From: Otis tarda
Lineage: Eukaryota > Chordata > Aves > Otidiformes > Otididae
Assembly: GCA_026413225.1 (NCBI GenBank)
Contig: CM048554.1
Span: 71,974,463-72,038,462 of the forward strand
Direction: 5' to 3'
Length of the DNA stretch: 64,000 bases
How positions within the stretch are numbered: position 1 is the first letter of the stretch; each line of letters starts with the position of its first letter. Shown here one piece after another: positions 1 through 12,200 of the stretch. Below the pieces are notes generated by a model. The model saw nothing but the letters and a program-made list of their open reading frames with translations. It was not told the origin of the DNA and did no database searches. Made by a program: the position numbers and the translations under genes.

Positions 1-640
1 CAGACAAATTCACCAACAATTACAATAGGACCCATAATTAATCAGTTTGTCCAGGAGGATGTTATAGGAGATGGTGCTGAAAGCTCTGCTAAAGTCAAGG
101 TAATGTCACCCATTGCTCTCCTCTTGTCCACTGAGCAAATAATTTCGTTGTAGAAGTCTATCAGGTTGGTCACGCATGATTTCCCCTTCATAAATCCACG
201 TTGACTACTCCCAATCACTTTCTCATCTTTAATATGTTCAGAAACAGTTTCCAGCATAACTTGCTCCATCATCTATCATCTTCCCAGGGATCAAGGTGAG
301 ACTGACCAGCCTGTAGTTCCCTGCATCCCTCCTTCTTGACTATGCCAGTAACATTTGCTTTCTTCCAGACCTCAGGGCCCTCTGCCATGGCTGTCCGAAG
401 ATTACAGAGAGTGGCCTCGCAATGACATCAGGCAGCTCCTTCAACGCTCATGGGTGTGTCCCATAGGCCCCAAGGATTTGTGCATGCCCAGCTGGTTTAA
501 AAGCCTAACCTGAGCCTTTTCCATGGCGGGTAAGTCTTCATTGCTCCATATTGCGGTGAACGGCTCCCAAACCTGGAAGATGAACTAATCTCTGCCAGCT
601 ACCACTGCATTTACTGCTGCTGTTTGCTTGTTTGTGTAGA
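1..640 (-). mobile_element. CR1 LINE fragment, ORF2 linker and N-terminal reverse transcriptase
   Basis: Read on the minus strand this is the front of a CR1 reverse transcriptase. From high to low coordinate I see a linker like WSNEDLPAMEKAQVRLLNQL, then MHKSLGP (CR1 usually HKSMGPDG), then MMEQVMLETVSEHIKDEKVI (CR1 like MEQLILETISRHMKDKKVI), and GFMKGKSCVTNLIDFYNEI (CR1 GFTKGKSCLTNLINFYDEM) near 140-200. After a frame change near 100, FSRAFSTISYNILLDKL fits the motif-A stretch normally YLDFSKAFDTVSHNIL, with the catalytic Asp lost. The element runs off the left edge, so the rest of the RT would lie outside the window. Several stops and frame changes show it is dead. The subfamily is not resolved. 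Confidence 0.85.
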
Positions 641-2530
641 CCTTCCATTGGCTCACAAGGAAGAGCCTTTCCCCAGGCTCTGAGGGTGACTGGCTTTACT
701 CCAATAATTTAGCTCATTTATTTACCTAAGCCAGAACTTCGATGCATTTTGCAGGTGATAATGCTAAGAGGATTTTTTTTTTTTTTTACATCTTTCAAAA
801 AAAAAAAAAAACAAACCCCAAAAGAGAAGTAAAACCTGCTGAAAGCTCACAGTTATTCAAAACGTAAGCATGTGTCAAGTAAACAATCCACTGAACACAA
901 AAGGGATGTGCAGCCTGGATGTGTGAGCTCTGTACTTTCGTTGTACGCCTTTCCCTCCTCACTTTGCCAGCTGTCTCTTAGCTCTTCTGTGCTGAAAACT
1001 GACCTGCTCCATGCCAGAGCAAAACCTTTGTGTACCTTTGCAGGAGGTGCACTGTGTTGTAGGGCCCTCCTGAAACAATTCACAGCAAGTTCCTTTCTCC
1101 AAAGAGGTTGGTTTTTTTTTTTTTTTTTTTCCTTCTTTTAAGAGACGGGTGTTGTGCTTAGCGTATACGAGGGAACTTAATGAGAAAAACAAACCCCGGT
1201 GTCAACTCCCATTGCTAAGCACCAGTTCAACCCCGCTCACACTGAGAGCTGGCACTGCAGGGTGCTCACAGCACGCAGCCCAGCCTGCTACACTGAGTAT
1301 ATAGGAATAAGAGAAATTGTTGCTTTTCTGCTCCAGCCTGTGGCAGAGCGGTTAAGGAGGCAGTAAATCAAGTGTTCGGTGGCACGTCATCTCACCATTG
1401 AGCACTTGCAGGCTCTTGATAAAGAGCAGCGTTAAGGAGCTGTGCTACAGGGCTCATCATCAGGGCTTTCTGCCACTCAGAGAGGAAAAGTCCTTTACAT
1501 CTCTAGTTCTCACCGTTATAGCTCAATTGTGGTTTATTAACATGTAAGCGAGCAGGTTAGATTCACAATGGATCAGACGCAGCAGATAACAAAGCCAGTG
1601 TTGTCCTGAAATTTATCCGCCCATATTTCAGATACAAGAACACGTATGACTGCTTGTCCTGACCTTGTCGTAGGTCCTTTTGGAACATCACGTGGTGCTT
1701 AGAAAGAGCACACACATGCACACAGAGCCCACTTTGCAGCTTGGTTCCCTGCAGGACTTCCTTTACTTGTGTTCTGTTAGTGCTTAGCCTAACCTTTCTC
1801 TGAGGTCATTTACGGTAGTCTGAGAGAAGCCCTTCACACTGTGTGGCAAGGAACACGAGGTCTGGATGGATGCTGAAACACAGAGCCAGGGAAGCACAGA
1901 GGAGCTGGCGAGGTCTGTAGGGTTTCCATGGCAGGAGAAAAGGGACAGGGAGAGGCCTTCACCCAGGGATAGATGAGGTTGTACCAGAGGAGGGTGGCAA
2001 GCAGTCAAAGCTTAGCTCTGCCTCGGACATCTGGAGACAAACCGTTTGTCCAGTAATTCAGTCTCAGCTGATTGATTGAAACGGGGATAAAAGGGAGTTT
2101 CACAGAGAAGCAGGCGGGAACAGCAGCAGTGACACCTTCTGCGTCTTAGGTTTAGGGCTTCACACAGATGCCCAGAAAGAATTTCTAAAAATATCACAGC
2201 ACCAGAGTACTGTTATTTATATGCACATTAACACAAAACACAGCATGGTTTCTATTTAATTAAAGCAAAAAAAAAAAAATCTATTACATAAACTGACCTT
2301 CTAATGAAAAGAAATTAATTAGCCCTGCACTTACACATTCTAAATCTGACTTTTGAATGCTTTGAATTGTTTCAGTGTACAGAGTGAAGAATTTGTTTCT
2401 TCTTGACACAAGCTAATGAAGAAGAGGTCAACCTTGCATCTGTGGCATGCCTGAAACGTAGTTCAGAGGCAGCATGTCCTGGAAAATAGGCACAAAATGC
2501 CCAAATGAGGAGCTGCCTGTTCTGTTTGGG
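641..2530. other. Intergenic, no gene seen
   Basis: No coding exon or named repeat is recognised. There is a T15 run (773-787) and an A15 run (797-811) separated by 9 bases, so they could pair as a hairpin, and a T19 run at 1112-1130. Short open frames here are built over the homopolymers and resemble no protein I know. Confidence 0.6.
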
Positions 2531-2650
2531 ATGAGCTGGACAGCTTTGGGCGAGTTGCTCCATCTCAGTGCCTCAGTGTATGTATCTGTCAGGTGGACGT
2601 TACACAGGCTCCTTTGGAAAGCATCTTGACACCTCTGGGTGAAAATTTCC
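2531..2650 (+). mobile_element. MIR/L2-type SINE fragment
   Basis: The stretch from about 2540 reads like the MIR core and tail: CTTTGGGCGAGTTGCTCC (MIR CTTGGGCAAGTTACTTAACC), then CTCAGTGCCTCAGTG (MIR CTCTGTGCCTCAGTTTC), a degraded 'catctgtaaaatggg' segment, and then TTTGGAAAGCATCTTGACA, like the L2-shared tail that reads 'tttgtaaagcgctttgaga'. The order and spacing match, which argues against chance. Divergence is high, as expected for an element active before birds arose. The 5' head was not identified. Confidence 0.55.
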
Positions 2651-5600
2651 ACAAGAACTAAACAGCATCTCTGCTAATCAGTGTTCACACGTAAGACTGT
2701 GTGTATGTGAAATCAGATGGCTAAAAAAAAAAAAAAAAATTAGTGGTTTCTAATCTACCCACAAAACTGGGATACTACAGCTCCTGTCTTGAATCCCCTA
2801 CCACCCCATGGCAATCAGTAATCCAGGAAAACTGTCCTACTCCCAGAACTGAGATTACTTGAGCTGCACAAAACTAAATCCATTCCTCAAACAATAGGAC
2901 AAAAAACCCGACCCCTTTAAAAATTTTCCTAACTAGTACCCAAAGGGCCAAATTCAGTTGAAAAGTTATAATTTCACTTACATACAGCAGAATTTCCCTG
3001 GATCCACAGGAACTACTGTAGAAAGACCTGAACTATTTTTCTCCCTTCTGTAGACCTAGCATGGAACATAAGTTTTCTTTCATCAAGTGTTTCAGATCAA
3101 CCTTTTAATTGTCGAATTCCCTGCATTGGCTGGACTCCCCGCATTAGGGTCTGCTCAGCTGTGGTTTGGAGATTTTCACTCTGTGTTTGCGCATTGCGGC
3201 AGAGCCTTGCTGCCTCACGTGCTTGCAGAGGAATGACCAAGAGAGTGGAAAAAGCTAGCACATTGCTCAGGCATCTGGCTTTTTTGGGAAGTGGTCCCAC
3301 GGGAAGCAAGCACCACGGGAGAGCATCATTCAACATCGCAGGGCTGTGTGGAGAGGAGGTTTGCCTCTTGCCCACTGCAGGCAGCTGACGCTGCTTTCGC
3401 AGTCCATTGCCTCTGAATTTACAGAGCAGCAGCTCCCAGCACCCCTTCCCAGCTGGACCCTGGTTCTTTTCCTCCCTGTCCTGCAGTGTTGGTAGCCCCT
3501 CCAGCACCTCCTGGTGCCACTCACCGCTAAGGCACGGATACTGGTGGCGAGCGCCACTGCAGCAGTGGCTGCTCTTGCACGCTAGCGTTACTCTGTGATT
3601 TGAGTGTCCTAATTGAAAGGCCCCCACTCACATGTTCAGCAGTCTGCTGGTGCTTCAGGCTGTGTATGTGCAGTGTTAAATGGAAAATGAGCTAGAAAAT
3701 ATAACGAAAAACTTTAAAACCTCAGGCACAGCTGTTTGAGCCTTCGACAAACAGCAGATAGATTACGCTCTCTCGTTTCCAAGCAGGAGAAGAAACATCA
3801 GAACTATAGAAATAAAGTTTCACAAGGAAGAGTCCTGGCCAAGGAAACAGATTTGCAGTACTGATGAGGACGAAATGTACAGAACAAAACGTACAAGATC
3901 AGTTTAAGTGGATAGATCTCAGGATCATGATGATCACATGTGACATATTTACAGTGCTCTTAATTTCCTTCAGATTAAAAAGAAAAAAGCAGCTGACTTT
4001 GTCCCCTTGCTTCACCCCTGAGCACCAGTAGCATGGGATCTTAACCCCGCTCCCTTGGGAGCAGAAGACCCATCAGGAGGTCCCTCTACCTGGGTGTCTT
4101 TATTTTAGGGACCAGTCTTTAGCTGTGGCACAGTGAACATTCTCTTCCTCCTGTAAGCCAGATTTCCTGCACTTCCCATGCAAATGGCTGCTGCAGCCCC
4201 CCTCTGCACAGAAGCGGCATGCTCCACAGGGGTTTGCCCCCAGGTACAAGCAGGCGGCACTGTTCATCTTATTACAACAGCTGCAGTAAAAATATTCTTT
4301 AGTTACGACTCAAAGCTTTTAACTATCACTTTGTGATGTCTTAAAAGCTGATCCCAGGTATTAACAACCTTCCTCTTGCCCCGTCGCCCTTGCATTGTAC
4401 GGAAGGACAGCAAAGCCTGAGTGCGCATCCAGCGCCTCATCTCCTGTGGATCCTCCTTGGTCACACCTTGTGCCTGGGCACCAGGCATTCTGTGTGCACA
4501 TCAGCGCATTCACCGTCTTGTCTCTGCTGCCCCGCAGGGGCTGGGGGAGAGGTGGAGAATACTTGACTCGATTTGGCTTGAGCAATGGGAAGAGTGGAAG
4601 GGAGCTGCATGAGCTCTTGCTGCCCATATCTGGCACAGACAAACCAAAAGCAAGGGTCAGAGCCAATCCTGGCTTAAATCCCTGTGCATCCTGCTCTCAT
4701 GCACCTTCTTCTGGTACCATTGATCGCTCTTCCACCCACTTGGCATTTTGCTAGCTAATGAATAACATGTCTGGCCTTCTCCTAAGGAAATTCACGAGCA
4801 CAACCCTCTCCAACTACAGTGTGCAGAGGAAAAGGTGACACTGTCACAGTTCATTTCAGAAACATCCAAGTGTCTCTGGCTGAAAGCAACACAGACTCCA
4901 TTCAAGTAAAGGATTCTTCTTTACAGGGAGGCAGCCTTGAGAAGGCTACAACTACAGAAAGACTTACTGGCTAATCTAGCCATGGGCTGCATCTTCAGAA
5001 TGGAGATTTTTATTTCTGAACAGCTTTGGCTCAGCATTCAGTGACAGCACACGTCACTGGTCTGCCCAGAAAGGAGTCTGTCCTCACCATGGACGACACT
5101 TGTACCATCGCTTGTTAAAATGGTAAGGGCATGTGACTGACCAGGAAGATGAAAACTTACTCTGCAAGTGAAATAGCAAGTTTTTGCAAAAGAAAAACTG
5201 GAGGAATGACTATGAAGTCTTTAAGACTCATGTTAATTTGTTAGTGTGTGAGCACCTGTAACTACCAAGATCATTATGAAGGGGAGAGTCAAACAGGAAA
5301 GTGTTGGTACCTCCCATTGGATTGGTACTGCAAGCAGCTTCTTTAAAGCAAAACAAACAAAAATTAGATTGGAGAAAACTGTCCAACAGCACAGCTAATA
5401 AAATACTGTATTGAATTCAAGTGGAAATAAAGTTAATTCACCTGAGAAATAAAGACAATGCTTTCATGCCAAGAAAATCGTGTGCAATGCAGCTCCCTCT
5501 TTAAGAGCACAGGCAGTACATGCCCTCAAAATCTTTCTAACAAGCAGATCCTCTTCTCTCTCCCAAGGGAAAAGGCTGAAGAGGTTTCATCAAAAGCATC

Positions 5601-6198
5601 ACTAACACAGAGATAACCCATTCAGTACATGTCAGCATTGCTCATGCCTGGGTGCCTCACTATGGCTCAGAGAGAGCTTCAAAGCCTAAGGGACCTTCCT
5701 GAAATGCTCCTTGTCATTCAGGGAATCATCGTCTGTAAATAAGCACATTGTGGGAGAGGAAAGGAGATAAAGCAAAGAGGAAAGGGAAAAAGATTAAAAA
5801 AAAAACAAAAAAAAAAAAGCCAAAACAACAAACCAAAACACCCAACTGCAAGAAAAACCTTGAAACTTAAAAACTCAGCTCATGGATGTTATGAGTCTGG
5901 TGTTCTGAAAAATCACAAACTAAGGTTGAATATTGTAAATGCAGGGATTCCCACAAGCAGTGTCTTTCTGAACACACGGCCCTCCTCTGGGCACAAGAAA
6001 AGCTTTTTGGACTGGCTGGAGGTGGCCACAAGCCTTTGGAGTCAGACCCTGTTCTACTGCTTAGTGAAGTGTAATAAGGGATGAACTTCAGAGAAGGTGC
6101 GCAGTGAACCTGGGGCACCGTCACCCAGGGGAGAGACAACAGCTCTCACAGGTGGGATCTGGTAACTCTCACTGTGACCATCAGCTGTCACTTTGGCT
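2651..6198. other. Intergenic, no gene seen
   Basis: This includes a GC-richer patch near 3100-3630 that carries the longest open frame of the window by chance. No splice-framed exon, repeat family or RNA gene is recognised. An A-rich tract lies near 5800-5830. Confidence 0.55.
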
Positions 6199-6348
6199 CC
6201 TCCAAACTTGCTCCAGTGTGAAAGTCCCTTTCTAAGATGACCTTTCTCTGCTCTTTGTGGTGCTCCCTATGAAAGATAGCTACCAAGAGCACAAAAGTGA
6301 ATGGCAAGAAGTCTTCTTAAAAGGGACTTTCACACTGGGACATGTTTG
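6199..6348. repeat. Imperfect 150-bp palindrome (long hairpin)
   Basis: Two arms of about 70 bases face each other around a 5-base centre at 6271-6275 (gaaag). A perfect 18-bp block, CCAGTGTGAAAGTCCCTT at 6213-6230, is the reverse complement of 6321-6338. CTAT at 6267-6270 pairs with ATAG at 6276-6279, with TGCTC (6261-6265) and GAGCA (6287-6291) next to it. Outside the 18-bp block, CCAAACTTGCT (6202-6212) pairs imperfectly with 6339-6350. The segment between the block and the centre aligns with small gaps. It could be a decayed palindromic MITE, an inverted duplication or a hairpin transcript. No terminal target repeat was seen. Confidence 0.75.
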
Positions 6349-8773
6349 AAAGCAGCAGTGGTACAACAAATATCTCCCTTTGCCCATAGTTTTCCATCTC
6401 TCTCTTGCTCTAAGTTGGGATCTGTGATGCTCGTCCAAGCTCTTGTCCTCTCCACATGGCTCCCATCCTTGTCTGAGCAAGGCCCCACACAGAAAAGTGG
6501 AAATGCTCAGGATGGTTGCCAAAGTAACGTGGATACAACGTGATTAACCCAGACCAGTATGTTCCCCACTGCATTGTTTCCTATAGAAGAAAGCTGTTTG
6601 GGAGGCCTGGGGGGCTACAAGAAGCCCCCAGATCATTCCCACCATCTCCAAGCCCATTGTAGCCCAGGGCTGCTCTGCTTAACTCACAGAGAGGCTCTTC
6701 AGGTGCCTTTGCTTTCCTCAATGAAAAGTCACTATTCATGCACTGTGTTCCCTGTCTCCAGTTACCTCCCGTGGCTCTCAGCAATTATTCTAATGGCTGG
6801 TAGCAGTAAGGGTGCTGCTATGTAAAAGAGGGACAAGGCTCAGCCTCTCGGCTCGGCTGCCGCTTTTATGCCCAAGCCCTACTTCACACCGTCAGCAGGG
6901 GCGACCCCTGAGCCATGTGGGCACATTCACGGCTCAGCCCTTGGGAGCAGAGATGGATTTCTGGTCTCCTTTCTGTTGGCAGCACAGACATGGCTGTGGA
7001 GACATCGTTGGGAATAATAACAGTAATAAAAAAAGATTCGTTCTGCAGCCTTCAAGCTTCACTTCTGCTCTGCAATTTTCCCTCAGTATTCAGCAAAAAC
7101 TATTTGGATGCCTGGATTCTACAGTAAGAAAAAGAGGAGTTGAGTCCTCATTTGTCTTGGATGCACATTTATCTTTATTAGTGATTTATCACCAGCCACT
7201 GTTTAATCACCAACAACATTTACCCTAGCAATGGGCAGACCGGCTCCATTATTAATGTGGTAAGGAACTCACTTCCTCCGTCAGCTGCTCTGTTTCTCTT
7301 GCAAAGACAAGGAAAAAAAGCATTTTAAACCAGCCTTTGGCTCTAATTTATATCCATAACAACAACTGCAAGCTCGTCTGTCCTGACAGCAAACACAGGT
7401 GCAGCCAGGCCAACTGGCCAGGCTGATCTGCCCTGTGCCGCTTCCCAGGCTCCCGCTGCTGCCTGGCACCGGCCAGCGGAGAGGGGATGTACACAACTAC
7501 AGCTTCTTCACAGAAACTGCCCCATCCCTACTGAGATTTCTGTTGGCTGGAGACGGGAGATACAAGAGGTTTACACATGTTTTACCAAACCTTAGGTTAT
7601 TGTATGCCGGGGAATGGATCACATCTCAGTTCTCCATAAGGAAGTACGGTGATTTCTAGAGATGTTTGGCACCAACCACCATCCATCCCATCCCTCCAGA
7701 CCACAACCTGTTTTGCAGGGATGTTCAGGGCCCTCTATTATTCAGCAGTACTGAAAAACTCAACACTAAACTGCAGTTGGCTATTTATAATCCCACTCTT
7801 CAAAGCGGGATGTGCAGGGAAGCCAGCAAAAGGGGTCACTGCTTGTGCCTGCAAGGATTCGATCTCTCTTCCATTAAATTTCTGAAGGCAAATATGTGGA
7901 AGGGAAGCCATACAAGCCTTGGGGGACCTTGGGAAGGGCAGGAGCTAGGCATCCCACCTAGGCTTGTGCAGCTCCACCTCATGCTGCCCCAATCCCCACT
8001 GCCTTGCCACGGCCATCCTGCCCACCCCCGGGCTTAAGGGCAGAGCCCACATCCCCGTCACTCCTGACCGCACCACCACTGCTGTCCAGGAGACACCATA
8101 CCCAGCTCTGGGAACATGCTGCCCTTTTTTTTTTTTTTTTTTTTTTTTTCCTAGAGGGAGTGGGAAGAAAGTAAGGGAAGCAGCTTGTCAGGAGTATGTA
8201 TAGCACATACACATTTGTATAGCGAGCACCACTTCTCCCTCACTGAATTTTTGACCCCTCTGATGAGGCATGAGATAAAGAAGGATGGTGAAGGGCAGAA
8301 AGGTGTTCCTTCCACAGGGGCGAGCACAGTGCTCTGCTCTCTCAGAAAAAAAGAAACAACGAAATTCAACATTTGTGCAGGATGACCCATATTTCTCTTT
8401 TAAAATATGCATGAAGCTTTAATCTTTCTTTCCCCTGACATATCATTTAAATTCAGAGCAATGGAGGTGTCTGTATCCTGACAGACACTCAGCGCATTTC
8501 ATTCAAAGGTATTAATAAAATATTTCACACACTAAGGATGGCTGTCACTACAAAGAGCAATTCCTACATAACCGTAAAAGTTATTATGATAGCATTGAAA
8601 TTTATGTACTATTTCACAATATTTTTTTTTTCTTGCCAGGGCAGAAGATGTTAAAAAAAAAAGTAATATCGAACAGGAGTACAAATGATTTCACACTAAG
8701 TGCCATCATCTTGTAAGTTACTGACAAAATATAATCTGTTTGTTCTTCACATCCATGATGGACTTTTCTGTTT
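6349..8773. other. Intergenic, no gene seen
   Basis: There is no recognisable exon or repeat family. A (GC-rich)-T25 junction lies at 8125-8149. Open frames of up to 138 codons near 6812-7228 have no recognisable domain. Confidence 0.55.
8125..8149. repeat. Poly-T tract (T25)
   Basis: An uninterrupted run of 25 T follows GCCC. No retrocopy body, flanking duplication or LINE 3' end is evident next to it, so it is a simple homopolymer rather than proof of a poly-A retrocopy on the minus strand. Confidence 0.9.
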
Positions 8774-9227
8774 TGTCATGGTTTAGCCCCACTCAGCAGC
8801 TAAAATACCACACAGTCACTCAGTCACTCCTCACCTCACCATCCCTCCAGTGGGATGGGGAGGAGAATTAGGAAAGAAAGAAAGAGAGGCAAAACTCATG
8901 AGTTGGGATAAAAACAGTTTAACAGAATGGCAGAGGAAGAGATAACAGAGAGGGAAAACAACAACAATAACAGAATATACTTAAGCACACAATTTACAGT
9001 ACAATAACTTACAGTGGATATCAATGCCTGGCTCCCTCCCAAGTAGCAAAAATCTGCATGACATCGCAAGGTGTTGAAGAGCCCTTTGACCAATTTGTGT
9101 AAACTGTCCCAGCTGCTGGCTATTTGGTAACCTATCCCAGCTGTGTCCCCAACAACAGGTGCCACCAGCTCCAGCTCCTCTCCCAGCTCAGGTGAAAGTT
9201 GACTCTGTCCTAGCTAGAACCAGGACA
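8774..9227 (-). mobile_element. Solo LTR of an endogenous retrovirus (avian LTR family 1)
   Basis: On the minus strand the segment begins TGTCC and ends in CA, as LTRs do. It shares most of its length with the LTRs at 35255-35720 and 37302-37758, roughly 80-85% by eye to the former. No internal retroviral sequence adjoins either end, so it is a solo LTR left by LTR-LTR recombination. The flanks are tgtttt on the left and catttt on the right, a likely 6-base target duplication with two differences, both of the CpG-decay type. It is an old fossil and not intact. Confidence 0.85.
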
Positions 9228-12200
9228 CATTTTCAGCCACCACTTGGGTAGTCCTGGAGGCAGAGAGGAGGTTTGGTGCTGCTCATCTGCAGCAGCTGAG
9301 TGCAGAGAGGCAGCTGCCCTGATGCCAGTTCCCCTCCAGACCTGCCCAACCTTGTCTCCTGGACCGTACTCACAGCTCCCCCTGGGCTCATCTAATCACT
9401 GTTTCGCAAACTCACCTGAAGTACCACAGAAATTATGAAGTCAAACCCACTTTGACTACAGAGAAGCCAGAACCCAAGTTTTCCAAGTCCCGAGAAAGTG
9501 TCCTGGGCTGTGCTTGTAGATTGTTACAAGGGAGGAGGAAACAATGTAAAATGCATAAAGCCAAGCCCTCTCCTCACCACAGAGCTGCTCTGAAGACAGT
9601 TTAAGATTAATTGAGAAGCCTATTGTGAGGTCTTCAATCAGGCAACTGGTTGGATCTACCTCCATGCCTAGGACAAGGTTAGCTGAAGGCATCTGAGAAA
9701 TAATAGCTTCAGATTAAACTGGTTCATGCCACTCACTCCATCTGTGGCCAGTGGAGAGAATTATGCCCCTGACATGAGGCTTTCCATCACTCCTCATAGC
9801 TTCCACGAACTCTTAAATTTCTCCATAGATTACACACATAGGCAGCACTGACATTTTTAAATCAGTGGAGAGAGGAGCTTTGAACTGGTAAGTGTATCTT
9901 GACAGGTCTTGGTAAGCGTATCTTGACAGGTCAAAGTCCATTCCCTCTGGATCCCACACCCATAGTCAAAAAAGCCATCTAAAATCCATTAATTTTAAAT
10001 CTACTTGGCTCAGTGTAATTGAAGTGCAAATCTCAGCAAAACATCTTGGGTAAACTAATGAGTTTCTCTTTCAATCACATAACAATGCCATTCTTACAGA
10101 ACAATTTGTTTGACACAAAGCTCACAGGCTCTGGAGACCTCAGAATCTACCAGCACTTGAGCTTACGAATGATAAAATTGCCACATCAAAACATGAGAAA
10201 TTAATTGCTCCTAACAGCAGGGCTACTCAAATTAAATTGTGCATCTTTCAAAATAACATGAACTCCTCATTTAATGGACTTTTACACAGGGCATGATTGT
10301 AGCAACACCTTCAAAACCTCAAACATTTGCAAGGGCGTCAGAAAAAACACACCAGAGCTGAAACAATATTTGGGACACTAGAGACTTGGTGAAATGGAGT
10401 CATTTTAAATTAACATTCCGGTCTAAAAAGAACCAGAAACTACAAATTATTTTGTTTTTAACCCACGACACCAAAAAATTGAAGTATCTATCTGAATGAC
10501 TAAATCTCAGCATTTCAAAGAGTTCACTACAAATAAGAGCAAAAAAAAAATTGGCATATGTGATACATTTACAAGTGTAATATATTATGTATAAATATGT
10601 AATGTAAATACATGTATGTGTACACATATTATGTACAAAAATGTTTAATTAAAAAAAAAAAACAACTTGTGACATGATTCAGATATTCTTGGCAAAAAGT
10701 GTGAAGAAGTTTGAGTATCTATATAAAAGCCACAGCCTTACTGGATGTCAGATCATTCTGTATTATCTATATGATTATATCTAATAGTCTTTTTCTTGTT
10801 TTAAGGCCAGCACCTAAAATGCTCTTGAGTTTCTCCAGTACAAGTTCATTGCACCTTCTCATATAGAGAACTGAACCACACTGATAGAAAAACTGACAAC
10901 CAAGTCTCCAACCCAGTGTAGCTGATATCACTGCAGGCCTCGGAGTTCTCGGATAAGACTGCAGCTCCCCTCAGAAGTTACTGTGAAAACCTAGCCAAGA
11001 CAGCCCCCAAAGTGGAGAGCTAATAAACCAAAGAGACATGATAGTAAACAAATGCAACAATGAGGTGAGTATTTGCCATATACAGGAAAGACAGAGGCTG
11101 AATTCCCTAGCTATGACTTAGTGCACACCTACTGTGTTCACCACCATGAAACCATCTCCCCTGCCTGGCCGAGAAGAGTACTTGGCACTGACCATCCTCC
11201 AGGGCATTTTGTGAAGAGTGCTGCCCAAACGGCAAATAATTTGCTGTCACACAGCATTAGAAACACAGATGGAAAGGCAGGACCCACGCTGAGATTTAGA
11301 ATGTTGCCTGGTGCCCATGAAAAAGACTTTGAAACTGAGGTTGGAATCAGAAGACGAGGGAAAAACAACAGTTAAGTTATGCAGAAATCCTCAACTTAAA
11401 AATTCTAGGAACTACGTTGTTCATTAACAGACTTGATTTTCAATAAGCTATTAAAGCATTAGAAAAGACTGCAAAAATGTGTCCTACAAGTGGATTGTCT
11501 ACTTGACCTAATGCTCCACAGTCACTTTTTGTGAAGACAGGGATGGAGCAAACAGGCAACTGCATTCCCACCTCCAGGAAACAACCTGCCACAGCCACAG
11601 AGAGCTTGTGGGTGGAACCATTACAGTGCTAAAGAAATACTGAACACGACCAATGGAAATGCTGCCATAGACTTCCCAGCTAACACCATCTATGTTCAAA
11701 GAGACACAGGACAGCCGTTGATTTCTGACTAACAAGATGTTCACATCTGAAGGCAAAAGTGTGGTATATTCTTCAAGTTCACTTCAAAATGTCTGAAACT
11801 TTTTTTTTGACGTCTGAAAGGCAGGAAATAGATCAGGGCAAATTCACCTGTGGTGTAAGCCTATTTATTTTGCTTGATTTAGATTAGATTTGAAATTGGT
11901 TCCTACTGGGATTTTAAATGATGATTAAATTTGAAATGTCACCGTCGGGCTTCAGAAAAGTGAGAGCTCGGCAGGTGCATACAGCCCGTGGAAGGAAGTC
12001 GTGCTGAGCCACCTGGAGAGCAGCCATCCATCTTCCTGAAAGAAAATCATTAAATTCTTCAACCAGAAGCTTATCAAGTTACAAGACTTTTAACAGACCA
12101 ACCTTCTAGGTATCGTACTTTGTCTCCCTGAGAGCGGCAGAAGTTGCCAAATTTCATTACAGCAGGGATAAGATGGTTGGGCCTTGTGTCCACGGAGCTG

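Noticed and set aside
3097-3627. Longest open frame in the window (176 codons, minus strand)
   Set aside because: It lies in a GC-richer patch, has no recognisable domain, signal or repeat structure, and overlaps other equally featureless frames on both strands. It is probably chance.
6812-7228. 138-codon open frame, plus strand
   Set aside because: It is low-similarity sequence with overlapping frames and no known family motif.
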